DNA of 64,000 bases from Calocera cornea HHB12733 (lineage: Eukaryota > Basidiomycota > Dacrymycetes > Dacrymycetales > Dacrymycetaceae). How positions within the stretch are numbered: the stretch's first letter is position 1; every line of letters starts with the position of its first letter. Made by a program: the position numbers and the translations under genes. The stretch covers positions 116,097 through 180,096 of the forward strand of contig KV423966.1 of assembly GCA_001632435.1 (NCBI GenBank), given 5' to 3'. The notes under the pieces are model-generated. The model was not told where the DNA came from. It searched no databases and saw nothing but the letters and a program-made list of their open reading frames with translations. Below, piece by piece: positions 48,789-60,868 of the stretch.

Positions 48789-50090
48789 ATGGCGGTCGTT
48801 GTAGGAAACCTGTGCCAAGGCGGCCGCCCCTATCGACGATACAGCGCCTCCCGATATGACGTCTCTGTATTAAATCACTTCGACCCACTATCCGCGGGAC
48901 AACCAGGGCACCTCCCTCCCAGGCTATCCGACCGTTCAATACCGATCCCGAACGACAACGCAAATGTTGCAATCTCGAAAGTTGTTGCTGGTCTCGTTGG
49001 GTAGGTCTGGCCCTCATACTGTTGTACTGATCTCGCTGAATAGACCATCACTTTCGAACGCATAGCATTGGTGAAATCCACCATCTCCACAATACCCCCT
49101 CCGACGTCGCTTCGGGAGAGCCCATCAATTGGCTTCTGAGAGCTGGTCTTCCCCTCCGTAAGCTTGCGCTTCTCCTAAGATGCAGCAACTCACCTCATGT
49201 CGCGTCAGTCGTCCTTGTCCCCATCGGCATCCTCGCTGTTGCTTTGATCCTTGTTTTCTGGCGGTTCCCCTGCACTCTCCAAAATACGAGTCGAAGCAGT
49301 ATCTTGCCGTTGTGGCGCGGGGATGTTCTCGACATGGCGCGAGACGTCGCACCGGGGGACATCATTGGCCGTGCCGCCGGCCGCGTTTCCCGTCATTCAT
49401 GGCGATGGGCAAACATTCCGGCCCCAGCTCCAGCACATGCAATTCCGGGTCGACAATCGCCTCTTCGGGAGAATATCGAAATGACAAATTTCACGCAGAG
49501 TGCCCGATTGAGCATCGATGCCAACAGTATCATACAGGCTGTTCCTGGCGGTTCCTCAGTCGTACGTAATCATAATCCCGCCGCATCAGCGGAATGCTTA
49601 CACAGCTTAGACCGAGTCACCCATCGGTGTCGCCAGCCGCACTTCCGATGTTGCCGAAAGGACATGTAACCTAGGCACTCTCAAAGAGATGGGCAATGAT
49701 GTGACGCCCGCCTCACTGAGTCGTGTCGTGCCCCAGGCTTTCGGAATCCCCAACGAGACCGGTATCTACAGACTCAGTCCACCTGTTGAGACTGTCCCGG
49801 AGCTGGCCACAACTGAGCCATTGTATGTCCAGAACAACAAAGTCAAGGCTTGTGACAGAACACATCTCCACGGTAGCATGACTGATTCAAAGCTCCAGAG
49901 CGCCCTAGGGAGCACGGTGAACGCCGTGATGTTCAGTAGCCGACTACTCCATAAAGTCCAGCGCAGCAAAGAGAACATTCCTCTCAAGAGGGATACTGCA
50001 GAATGGCGCACCACGGCCCGTGAACTGCCAAAAGAGCCAAGGAGACGCGACTCTTTGACGCCGACAGTGCCAGCCATCACCGTAGTGTAG
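48789..50090 (+). CDS. Small single-pass membrane protein, paralogue 2
   Basis: Exons from 49044-49157, 49209-49561 and 49611-50090 join cleanly in phase. The first exon (48789 to about 49000, or from the ATG at 48759) does not join in phase with the obvious GTAGGT donor; the weaker donor after 48990 would work. A membrane span (VLVPIGILAVALILVFW) is followed by LDMARDVAPGDIIGRAAGRV, similar to the gene at 44390. The C-terminal half is polar, with basic ends (RELPKEPRRRDS). The hAT element lies 24-32 bases upstream of the start. Family unknown. Confidence 0.5.
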
Positions 50091-50362
50091 AATGCGTGTA
50101 CGTAAAGATGTTGACTCGCTGTATGCTGACCTGACCATGTTTGTCCTTGGGCAGGCGCTCGCATGAGTACATAGCATTGTAGTAGGATTACGTACGAGGC
50201 AGCGCAGAACCACAAGGTCTTTTCCCGGAGTTGTAAAATTCAGACCGTGCGGAAGCAACTTGGGCACGTGAGCAACATGACAATCGACGCGTCCGACCCT
50301 GGCGACGCGTCCATCTCGAGCTGACAGACAGCGAGCTCACGGGTCGCGTCTATACGATCAAT

Positions 50363-53300
50363 ATGCCTGGCCTCCTCCTTCCTCAGCTTCCTGACTTGCA
50401 GGCTACACTCCCGCCCATATTCGCACAATCTCAGCACAACACCGCGAACCACCGAAAGAACGTCGTTGCGTTGCACAAGATTCACCTGCAATGCGCGGCC
50501 GTCACCCAGACGCTGCCGAACGGCAAGGGAATCAAGCTGACGGGGGAGAAGGCTTTCAACGATGCGTTCTCCGCGATGGTTGATAAGATCTTGGAGGTGA
50601 AGAGGGGCATCATGCAAGCGGACAGGGTTGTTAAGTTTACTGCGAGCTTTATCGCGTTCTTATCCGAGAAAGGTAACGTCGCTGCCAGATTCGCTCCCAA
50701 TGCTCGCTCACATTTCCTAGCTGCGGAGCAGCCAGAGAATGCAGATGACGATGAAGATACTCCTGCATCTCGGTTGACTGTTTTCTTGCTTTCCCATCTA
50801 TTGAGAGGATTCGAGGCGAAGGACAAGTCTGTGCGGTATCGATGTGTTCAGCTGGTAGCCCTGATGATATCGTCTCTGGGCGAACTCGAGTAAGTCGTCG
50901 CTCTTCCATTTTGGCTTGAACCAACAATATGTTGCAGTGAGGACCTATTCATGACTCTTCGCGAAGCGCTGCTCGAACGTGCGCGTGACAAGGAGCCGGC
51001 CGTCCGTGTGCAGGCGGTTGTTGCCTTGTCCAAGATTATGGCCGGCGAAACGGACGAAGACTTGGCGGACGGAGAGCAGAGTGTACAGGACGTAATGTTG
51101 GATGTGCTCAGACATGACCCCTCTGCGTACGTATTGCTCAACTTCGGGTGGAGGTATGCTCATCTCGTTGCAGTGAGGTCCGCCGAGCCGCTCTTCTGAA
51201 TACGCCTGCTTCTCCCACCACGCTCCCCGACCTGCTCTCGCGAACACGCGATACTGATACCACTCTTCGCCGGCTCGTCTATACGGCCGTTCTCGCGACT
51301 TTGCCTAATCCGAAGGTCATGTCCATCGCACAGCGAGAACAGGCAATTCGGAATGGGTTGGGAGACCGTGAGGAGAGCGTTCGCAGAGCGGCGGGGAAGA
51401 TGGTTGCTAGTTGGGTTGAGAATCAGGATCTGCTGGAGGTACGCCTAGCGCTCATGATATCTGACGACAAGCTCATACCATCGGCAGTTCCTACGCACAC
51501 TGGACGTTGTGAGCAGTAAGGTTGTGGAAGATGCTCTACTGAGCATCTTCGTTACAAGGCCCGAGCTACTGGATGCGGCTGAGCTTGATGGTGCAAATAT
51601 TGTCCACATCGTAGGAGGACACTAACAACCCTGTTCAGATGCGTTTTGGTCTTCCATCTCCCCCGAAAAGGCATTCCTTGCCCGCGTCTTTGTAGACCAC
51701 TGCCTGTCAATCAAGGATACGGGTCGTCTGGAATCGTCTCTTCCCGTGGTCACAGCACTTGCATTCCGCATTCAGAGCACATACAACAAGCTGCTGGACA
51801 TCACTCTCGGCCAGGAGTCCCTCATCGCGCAAGGAGAGGAGCCAGATCCCACGCAAGAAGCAGCTAAGGATGATCAAGCATTCATGCTGAGCGAGCTATG
51901 CAAGCTTGCGGTCAACCTCGACTATGCCGATGAGATCGGTAGGAGGAAGATGTTCAGCCTGGTCCGCGATATGCTGAGTCAGCCAAGTCTGCCCGAACAC
52001 CTGATCCCACGGTGCATGGACGTCATGAGCAAGCTGTCTGACAGCGAGCGGGATCTCATCCGCGTGGTTGTCGAAATCGTGGGTGATCTGAAGTATCCCG
52101 AAGATATCGAGGTATATCTCTCATGTCTAGCCAAATTTAAAGCTGACTGAATAACCAGGGTGACTATTCTCGCGCTGGAAGCGAAGAGGCATCTGAGATA
52201 TCCCGTGGATCTCGGCGCTCTCGTGGTCGTTCCCGTTCTCGGGATCGCAAGGTCACCAAGAAGTCAGCCGAGGAAGAGGAGATGGAACTTGAGCGAGCCG
52301 CTTTCATCGACATGCGTTGTCTTGAGCTCTGCGCAGCAATGTTGGGACGAGTAAATTCTGTAAGTGGACTCCATCCGCAAACTATCAGGCTCTCATCCGT
52401 TTGGTCAGAATCTGCACGAGAACTCGGCCTTCCAGGGTCTGTTACCCGAACTTATTGTCCCCGCAATACGGAGCAAGGATCCTGCTCTCCGGGAGCAAGG
52501 CCTTACCTGCATCGGATTGTGCTCGCTCATTGATAAGGGCACGGCAAAGGAGTCGTTCGGTCTTTTCATGAATCAAGTGCAGACGGCAGCGGAAGATACG
52601 AAATGCAAAGCTCTGAAAGCCATCTTCGACATGGTCATGGTCCATGGCACTGACTTCTTCGTCTCCAATGAGGTATGCCCTTACCTCTGCATATACCGTT
52701 CAATCAATAACTTCATCTCAGGAAAACCGGACGAACGATTTCCTCTTATGGGTGCTGGGTGACGAGTCACCCGACGTGCAAGCCGTGGCTTGCGAGGGCA
52801 TCGCCAAATTGATGCTGTCAGGCATGATATCCGACGAGACGGTACAATATCTGGTATCATCTTTCAACTCTTCCACTGATTCGCTTCTGCCCAGATACTG
52901 CAGAGCCTTGTGTTGATGTATCTTTCACCTGAAACGTCCGACAACCAAGCTCTGCGTCAATGCCTCAGCTACTTCTTCCCGGTTTACTGCTATTCGTCGT
53001 CGCTGAACCAGCGCAGGATGCAGCACATCTTCGTACCAGTCATGGAAGTCCTAACACAAGTCCATCAAGACTTGGAGGAAGATCAAGAGATGATTTCACC
53101 CAGCCAGATCGGGATGCAGCTGGTGGACTGGACGGATCCCGAGAAGGTTGTGGAGATCAACGATGTCAAGGCTGACCATTCCATCCACATCGACGTCGCC
53201 ATCGAGCTCCTGAAATACCTTCTCAACGCGACTGACAAGGACGAACGCAAGACCATCTGTCAGCTTCTGAGCAAGTTGCATCTCCCTGAGCATGCTGACG

Positions 53301-53744
53301 ACGATAAAGTCAAGAGCATTGGCCTGCTGATCTGGGGCATCAAGACAGTAAGTCGCGCTCAATGATGACACGGACGATGCTCATCCATACGTGCAGCGCC
53401 GGCCAGTGAAGGACACAGCTTCAAGGAACGCTCTCGTGCGCTTCCAATCCGCTATCAACAAGAAATACTCTGAGCAATTGGCTGGAATGGATGAGGCTGC
53501 ATATCGAGAATTGGAGTCGCTCAAGGAACTCTTTGATGACGTATTCTCTCTCGTGCCCGATGACGATGAAGAGGAAGAGGCGACTCCGAAGCCAAAGGCC
53601 AGGGCGGCTCGCGGTAAGAATGCCCGCAGTTCTCTGGCATCAGAAGTGGACGAGGAGGACGAAGAAGAGGAAGCTGCTTCCGTTGGCGATGAAGTGGACG
53701 AGGAGGATGAGGTCGACTCGATTTTAGGGGACGATGACGAGTGA
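50363..53744 (+). CDS. YCG1: Condensin subunit CAP-G / Ycg1 (HEAT-repeat)
   Basis: Ten exons (50363-50889, 50938-51126, 51174-51438, 51488-51590, 51639-52111, 52159-52359, 52409-52672, 52722-52841, 52895-53347, 53397-53744) give 980 residues, the usual size of this subunit. It is the HEAT-repeat subunit that binds DNA in the condensin ring. Conserved features include the repeats FLLSHLLRGFEAKDKSVRYR and ALLERARDKEPAVRVQAVVA. The cohesin/condensin-type block LLPELIVPAIRSKDPALREQ and LKYLLNATDKDERKTICQLL are also present. An Arg/Ser-rich loop (SRRSRGRSRSRDR) and a long acidic C-terminal tail complete it. Every splice junction restores the frame. Confidence 0.93.
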
Positions 53745-54034
53745 TTCCAATTTGACGCTGTATCTGTACAATATACCTGTTGTTTTACTCTGTGCAATTT
53801 GGAAAGGTTTGCGCATTGGAATAGGGAGTTATCACATCTGCCAGATATGACGGCTTCGAGACGAAACAACGATGACCGTGGTGGGGTATCTCACGCGCCT
53901 GAGGCTCTTCAAGGCGCCGTCTGCCTGCAAAATGATTGGGAAGGCAAAAAGAAAAGGTAATTATTGAAATTAGGACAACGCTGCAATATAAGGACAAACC
54001 CATATTTCAGATGTAAAATTAGCAATAAATATTG

Positions 54035-54085
54035 TGCGCCGGAGCGCATCCACTCTGGAAAGCGTGTCATCCTTGTGCAGGGGCC

Positions 54086-54116
<31 letters not shown>

Positions 54117-54140
54117 TTCGTATGTCACCCCGAAGGGGAC
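54035..54140 (-). ncRNA. U6 spliceosomal snRNA
   Basis: Read on the minus strand, the 5' stem GTCCCCTTCGGGG is followed by the invariant U6 core: AATTGGAACGATACAGAGAA with the ACAGAGA box, then GATTAGCATGGCC containing AGC, then the internal stem-loop up to GGATGACACGC. No intron interrupts the core, unlike some fungal U6 genes. The 3' end is estimated from the usual length of about 100 nt; a T-rich stretch (ATATTTATT) lies there. Confidence 0.93.
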
Positions 54141-54612
54141 AATAGTCCTTACACGCGGCCAAGGGTCCTTCGCCAGGATTTGCTTTTTGCGCGAGGACGT
54201 TGCGCACGGACGTTTTTGGGCTTAGGGCCGGTTTGGGCCCTACTTGGTGAGAGAAGTATGGAATCACTTCGTTCCAACTATTTGTGCAGACGTCGGCTGG
54301 CAAGATATGTTGCACTTCGCTCGGGTACCTACAGGGTCATATTGTCCATACTAGATCCCTAATAACGCTTTGATACTGTATGGCATGTGTAAAAGCGTGA
54401 ACCATAACGACAATCCAGTCCTTGTTGCTATTGGGCGTCACGCAAGCAAGCGAAAGGGCACGACGCCGGATACCAGCAGCCATTTCCAGATCCGGGAACA
54501 GTGCAGTGGAGCGGATACATTGCATCGTTATATTCTTCATTGTATTGCACTCTGACGATCCCATCAACCCCTTGTCGAGAAGACCCACTTCACATAGATG
54601 TACATACAACCC
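54141..54612. other. Intergenic region upstream of U6
   Basis: It holds the U6 upstream promoter and the 3' end of the HIT gene. No clear TATA box and no gene are visible. Confidence 0.5.
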
Positions 54613-55328
54613 CTACAGCTTCCCCTTGATCTCCTCCGCCAGCGACTTGAGCTCGTCCATGCTCGGCTAGTATGGGCTGTAAGTGACATGCGCGACCGGG
54701 CGCTTGGGGAGAGAGATATACCTTCTGCTGTGGCCAGCCGATCACCAGGCCCTCCTTGTCCGACCCGGCCGGTTTGGGGATCACGTGGAAATGCACATGT
54801 CCGACCTCCTGCACAACGCTGTGTTAGTGTCTATCACACATCATTGGGTGAAGATGGGCGAACCTGGTGCGCGATCCTGCCGTTGTTCTATGTCCGTTGT
54901 TAGCAGGAGCTGGCAAGGAGAGAGAGAGAGAGGCGCGCCTGGAGGATATTGTAGTTCTCGCACTCGAGCGCCAGCGCAATCTTCTTCGCGATCGACAGTA
55001 TGTCCGTCAAGCTCGAGTCCGGCAGCTCATGCAGCTTCTCCGCATGCACTACCCCGCGCGTCGGCTCGTCAGCGACCAGACCAGAACAGCACTGACGCAG
55101 GGCGCGGCGGTAGGAGCGCACCTTTGGGGATGATGAGCGAGTGGCCCTTCGCCAGCGGGCCGATGTCAAGGAAGGAGTAGGCCAGCTCCGTCTCGATCAG
55201 CTTGAAGGAGGGGATCTCGCCTGCATACGGTGTGTAGGAGTTCAGCGCGTGCCCCGGGTGGAGAGGAGGCGGAAGGAGAGAGGCGCGCCTTTGATGATCT
55301 TGCAGAAGATGCAGCTGTTGGGAGGCAT
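54613..55328 (-). CDS. HIT-family (Hint1/Hnt1-like) nucleotide-binding protein
   Basis: Six exons (55328-55289, 55220-55122, 55048-54939, 54887-54864, 54808-54722, 54666-54613) give 137 residues, typical for the family. These enzymes hydrolyse AMP-linked phosphoramidates. The N-terminal NSCIFCKIIKGEIPSFK and the histidine triad HVHFHVIPKP in QEVGHVHFH are diagnostic. Two introns (the first and third) are GC-AG and both begin GCGCGCCTCTCTC. Exon 4 is only 24 nt. It shares a 273-base divergent promoter with the next gene. Confidence 0.92.
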
Positions 55329-55601
55329 CAGTTGGAGTTCGGGTTGCGGAGGCTCGGTACGCGCCTGGCAAGGGAGGTCATCCTGTCTGAATAGTGACAG
55401 AGAGATCAAGGACGGTATGCTGGAGGGCGACGATGTCGAGTTGAAACGCGGGGTAACAGCATGCCGGGGTGGACCGGCGACCATTGATGGTACCCACCGG
55501 AACCGACGAGCAAGTCCGCAGGACCCTTACTGCGATATTGCAGGCCCTCAGTTCCAGTCGCGTTCTCCTCCCGCCCCTTCAACAGTCTCTCAAGGATCTC
55601 A

Positions 55602-56584
55602 ATGGCCACCGCACCACCCCCAGCAGGCCCATCTGAGAACCACGATGGACCGGCGGCAGGACCATCAGGCAGCTCTGCAACTGCTCCAGCTACCCAGGAG
55701 GACGACCGCACACCGCACCTCCTGCGCATCGCGTCCCACGGCAAGCTGAAGACCTACATCGCGTTCGCGCTCAAGTTCCTCCAGGTGCGCTTCTCCGTCA
55801 TGGTATCGCCTGACGTCGCGGCTCATCGCGTGAAATAGGAATCCCACACCCGCCCGCTAGTGCTGCACACCCTCCCTGCTCCCTCCAAGACCACTCCACT
55901 TCCCGCACCAGCCCCCGCCGCGGCCGCGGTCGCCTCCGACCCCCCACCGCAGCCCTTCAAAGCCCCCGCCAAGTCCCTCGCCCCATGCACAACAAGCATC
56001 CCCCGCCTCCTCTCCGTAGCAGAGATAATCAAGCGCGAGTTCGTAGACCTCTCCTATGCCCAGGGCCAGGGGAAGGGGAAGGAGAAGGAGACGTGGGTGC
56101 TGCATCAGTATAACGAGCTGGGGTGTCTTGAGGACCTTGAGGGGGAGGGGGGGAGGACGGAGGCGGGGAAGAAAGGGCTGAGCCTGGTCGAGCTGCTTGA
56201 GGGGAAGAACCAGTAAGTGTGATGGCCGGCTGGTACAAGGGAGATGTTCTGACGAGGGAGCCGCGTCATAGCTTGCAGATCAAGCGCACACCGTATATGA
56301 AGATCACGCTGACGAAGAAGCTCCTCGAGGGGCACGATGCGAAGAAGTCCACGTGCGTGCGCCTTATTGAGGGAGTCTCATGCCGTATTGACGCTGCTGA
56401 TAGGTATCAGGAACCCTTGCCGAGCAAGAAACGCAGTAAATCTGCCAGGGCGCGGGAACGGAAGAAGCAGAAACGCGCTGAAACAGCTGCCGTTCCAAGC
56501 GAGCAGACAAGTGAGGTGCTCGTGGCGCCAGCGGACGTCGCAATGAGCGACGCTACTACAGCACCCACGGAAGTGGCCCAATGA
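55602..56584 (+). CDS. Alba-like nucleic-acid-binding protein
   Basis: Four exons (55602-55784, 55839-56212, 56272-56352, 56404-56584) give 272 residues. LLRIASHGKLKTYIAFALKF and, after a Pro/Ala-rich insertion, LLSVAEIIKREFVDL look like the split RNA-binding core of Alba-like subunits of RNase P/MRP. PYMKITLTKKLL would be the last strand. The C-terminus is basic (KKRSKSARARERKKQKRAET). The insertions are larger than usual for the family, so the name rests on a few motifs. Splice joins are in phase; the third acceptor is CATAG rather than the nearby TTGCAG. Confidence 0.65.
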
Positions 56585-56708
56585 CATAGAAGACGACAGA
56601 AGATAATCATTGCATTCGATACCCGAACTCTGCATTACGTTTTCCGTTCTACTCTCGTCATATAATCGATAAATGTTAATCATTGCAATTCCTCATTATG
56701 GAGAGCGC

Positions 56709-58709
56709 TCAAGCACCGATGTGCTTCTCCAAGGGCGCCTCGGGATCCATGGGCTGCGCCTCGGGGTCCACCGCGTACGCGTCGGTCCCGGGTGCGGGAA
56801 CCTCGGCCTCGGTCTCGTACGGACTGCGGGTCTCCACGGGGAGGATGAGATTAAGGACGAGGGCGACAATCCCGGCGATGAGGACTAGATAACGGGTTAG
56901 AACGCCCTGCGCGACAGAAGGACAGCGGGAATGGCTCACAAGGGGTGGTGAGGATAATGGAGATGGAGCTGAGGAAGCCCTGCAGGCCCGCGCTCGCGTT
57001 CGTAACGCCTGCGAAGAGGTAGGTCCAGAAGGAGGGCACGAGCAGGTCCGCGACTCCGAAGCTGAACGCGGCGGCGACGATGAACCTGTCCCTGCGCGTC
57101 CAGGGGAGGTAGGACAGCACACGGATGCCCGAGGCGACCACGCTCGCGAACAGGAACGTCGTCACGCCGCCCAGCACCGGGTTCGGGATCGCCAGGAAGA
57201 CACCCGAGATCTTGCCCAGGACGCCGAACAGGATGATGAAGAAGCAGCACCAGCGGCCGGCACCGCGGTTCGCGCACCGGGTGATGGCGATCACACCGTT
57301 ATTTTGGGCAAAGATCGAGAGAGGGGTGACTGTGAATAGGGCGGAGAAGAAACCGCCGAGACCATCGGACTAGACGCATATGTTAGCCTTCTGGCTCCAG
57401 CGCGGAGTGGAAATGACCTACCAATACACCGCCCTGGATGCGGGAGTCGAACTCGAGACCCTCAACCTCGACACGGGAGACTTCCGCAGAAGCCGTGATA
57501 TCGCCAATCGCCTCCATAGCTAGGGAGATGTAGACGGCAAGCATGGGCAGAATCGCCGGCGGGTAGACGCGGATCTTGAACGTGTGCACCCAGAGGAAGG
57601 TGATCGCAGGGGCGGTCTGGATGCTGCTGCCGTCGATGTAGCCACACGCGCCCGCGACGATGCAGCCGACGACGAGGCCGACGATGATGGACGCGTTCTT
57701 GAGGAAGGGGCTGCCGAAGAGCTCGGTCAGGACGATTGTGATGAAGCTGAGGAATCCGAGGCCCATGAACTGGGGGCTGCCCCACGGGAGCGGCTTGGGC
57801 GCAAAGATGGTCGGGCAGAGCTCGAAGATGCCCGTCGTGGGCCGGCCCATGCAGTCGTTCGACCCGCCGGCCCAGTTGGGCGCGCCCGAGCTCCCGATCA
57901 GCGACATCCCGATCATGACGATGACGGTGCCGGTGACGAGCGGGGGGAAGATGCGCCGGAGGATGCGGACGGGGACGAAGGACATGCCCATCTCGAGGAA
58001 GGAGCAGATGAGCGAGGTCCCGAGCAGGTAGCCGTACGCGTCCGGGCACGGGCCCTGCGTCGTCGTCCCGTCCGCGTTCACGGTCACGGGGCACGTGCCG
58101 TTCGCGTACATTGTCCCGAAAATGGCGAAAGCGGTCGAAAGCGTGGCAAAAGAGGTGCCGACGACCGTGATCAGACCCGTACCGATGTAGTAACCGCCGG
58201 GAAGAGGGAATCGGGACATTTGGACCAAGCTCAGGATGCCTGCCGGAATGTCAGCATTGGCGACAACACTGCATTGAAAGGTGCTCACCACATGCAATCA
58301 GGGAAGCGCTGATCATGTACGCCTGCAGATCTCCAGGGAGATTCAAGGCGCTGGCGAAGATGATGGGAGGGGTGATGAGACCAGCAAGCATGGCAAGCGC
58401 GTGCTGGAAGCCGCAGATGATGGCGAGGACCAGGGGCAGATCGGCATGGAGCGCATAGAACGGCGGGCTCTTGCGAGCTGCGGCCTTGGTGAACGGCAGC
58501 GAGGGCGCGCAGAGCCAGACAAAGTCGTAGTCACCCAGCCAGCCATTGCGGGTCGTGACCTTGTCCTTCAAGCGGGTGAGAGCGGACCTGTAGCCTGCGC
58601 TCTGGCGGCCCGGGACGGCCTTTGCGCTGATCTCTGTAGAGGGCGCATCGATGGGGCTGGGCTGGGTCTTGATGTGCTCCTCGGGGGCTGTCTCTGCGTC
58701 GGTCGACAT
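56709..58709 (-). CDS. NCS2-family purine (uric acid-xanthine) permease
   Basis: Four exons (58709-58289, 58239-57422, 57369-56940, 56884-56709) give 614 residues. It resembles UapA/UapC-type proton symporters of the plasma membrane. CGFQHALAMLAGLITPP carries the family QH motif, and AQNNGVIAITRCANRGAG is the NAT signature (Q-N-x-G-x4-T). About a dozen membrane spans are evident (for example TGTVIVMIGMSLIG, IIVGLVVGCIVAGACGY). The C-terminal acidic Pro-rich tail matches fungal transporters regulated by arrestins. The last intron is chosen at TATCTAG because only that acceptor gives PFLIAGIVALVLNLILP. Confidence 0.93.
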
Positions 58710-59571
58710 GTTGGCGTGTGTTCCCGGTAGGGTATTATACCTTTCTGGCGTGTGCTGGTTGCTGCTGGCTTGGCTGCACGCTCCCGGTTGTTTCGCGTGT
58801 GCAGAAGTGGGCGGCGGGGAAGGAAGAGGAACGAGCAGGCTGTCTGCTTGCCATTCTGACTCGTTAAATGGTACCCACTTTTCGTCCGCTTATCTCGCTC
58901 GAGCCGCTGGTTGGTCGAGGCAAGCGCGCTAAGCTGCGTCAGAAGGTGCGCGGCTCCTCAGGGCGCGCCCTTATCTCGGTGGACCCTGACAAGTTTTCAT
59001 CATCAACACCTTCGAGGGCGCCGCTCCCTTGTTTAGGGAACGCTGCCACTCATTGGCTCCCACCCCACCATGATTTCATCGTCCGGCGCCACAGCATTGC
59101 TTGGTTGTCCCAGATCGGACACCCCCATCGATGATAACAGCCCCGGGACAACCCAAGTCCGCTGTACCGCAGCGTGTCGCGGCTCGGGGCGGGCCAACGG
59201 AGTGCAACTGCTCTTGCGCAGGGGGCGTATCGCGGCCGCGGCGCTGATTGGGCGGGCGCCCCGATGGCCCCGCCAAGCCTGTCAGGGATAAAGCGCGCAT
59301 CCCCACGTGCAGTGTGGGGGACTTTCCGCTTATCAAAGCCTGCCATACGGCTATCAGGCCATCCCTGTCTCCTAGTGTCAGGGCGGGGATGATGATCACA
59401 GTGCGGGCTGCAGGCCTGCCTTCGTATCGCGGCCAAGGAAGCAAGCTACTAGTAGACTAGCGCGAATCAGACATTCATTTGATTTCTTCATTTACTAACA
59501 ACACAGCGCGTGCCTGAATCTGAATCCCATTGCGTGCTCGTTGGACAGCGGAAGGCGTGCGTGCCGCCGCT
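58710..59571. other. Intergenic region
   Basis: It holds the promoter of the permease and the 3' end of the ABM gene. Only overlapping frames are present on the GC-rich stretch 59050-59440. Confidence 0.45.
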
Positions 59572-60250
59572 TCAAGTCTCGCCGAAGAACTTCAGGACGA
59601 ACGTCTGGGTCGGGCCGATCAGCAGTGCGCGGACGCCGAGCCGAGCGGGACAGCGACTTACGCCAGGCACCGTCAGGCTCTCGACTTCCTTGGAGAACGC
59701 TTGGAACTGGTCCGAGGCCATGTGGCTGGAGGACGTCAATGACTCTGGGACGCCGCGGGGAAACTGGAAAGAAACTCTTACATCCCAACGTCGTCATTCG
59801 TCGAGTAGCTAGTAGTTAGTGCGAGAAAGCATCAACAACTCGTCGAGAAGGGAGACAGAACGCGCTACTTCTCGATGACCTACCGCTCCCGTTAGCGACA
59901 TCGCATTTCGCACCTCGCACATATATGGAAGACTCGGACTTACGCAGAAAGAGTCCTCGAACCTCACGACATCGTAGCGGTTGCAGCCCGGCTCCTTGTC
60001 GCTATGCGCATTCGCCTGGATGGTCTTGAGATGCTTGAGGATCGCCTCCGCCTGGCCAGGCTTGGCCGTCATCTACTTATCCAACCAAGCAACACACCTC
60101 AATCAGTATCAGTCACGTGTCGTCCCTCGGCTGAGCGCGTCCGAACGCAGTCGAATGCGGCCGGGGCGGGTGGAGGTGCACGGAGGACGCACGTACCTGG
60201 GCGATGAGGTGGATGGAGCTGCCCTTGATGTCGGTCGGGTTGGATGCCAT
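59572..60250 (-). CDS. ABM-domain (antibiotic biosynthesis monooxygenase-like) protein
   Basis: Six exons (60250-60197, 60072-59944, 59879-59869, 59808-59782, 59725-59662, 59604-59572) give 105 residues, the normal size of this dimeric ferredoxin-like domain. Exon 1 encodes a strand (SSIHLIAQ), exon 2 the helix and strand (EAILKHLKTIQANAHSDKEP, GCNRYDVVRFEDS), and the microexons read VIEN-YSTNDDVG. Exon 5 gives HMASDQFQAFSKEVESLTV, and exon 6 ends TFVLKFFGET. The order fits the family pattern in which a FxVYExY strand is followed by an H-hxS-x2F helix. Exon 3 is only 11 nt. Substrate unknown; such proteins act on quinones or as small stress proteins. Confidence 0.75.
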
Positions 60251-60868
60251 TGTCAGCGGTCGCTACTGAAGGGCGTTGTTGGTCGTCGTAGAGAGAGCCG
60301 GCTCGAATTGCTGGCAGCAGTGGAGGACCGAGTAATGGGTGCCTCCATACATTGCGGTAGTATTAGATCTGCCATGACCTTTCCCGCGCCCGTCACGCGG
60401 ACGCTGCGCCGCGTCGGCCGGGCGCAGCGCGCGCACAAAGGGCACGTACCTACCCCCGAGCGGCTATTGGCTTTCCCCGTTCTCTCAACTTGACCACGGC
60501 CGCCCTTTGTGCCGCCGGGCTGCGGTCCTCCGCGGTCCATCGCCCAGCGCACAACGCACAACGCACATCGAACAAGGAGGCTGGATGGGCAAAAGTGAGT
60601 ATGACATTCTGCCGGACTATTACAGGTGTAGGGTAGGTAGGTGGACAACAATTAGTGCGGGTATAGACGGAGAGGGAGCCAGGACGAAGCGCTTGGTGGA
60701 TGGATGGTAGATATACATGTGATGCTGTCGTGGTATGTCAGAGGATCGTCCCGATCGCGGCATCGAGCGCACTCACTCTGTCCTCTATGCATTGCGACCA
60801 GTCGTTACACACATCGGAAGCGTCACTCGCTGCGCGATCGGCCGCGCATCGCGGACGTTGGGCGATGC
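60251..60868. other. Intergenic region
   Basis: GC-rich; no gene is supported. It contains the promoter of the ABM gene and the 3' end of the small Cys protein. Confidence 0.45.
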
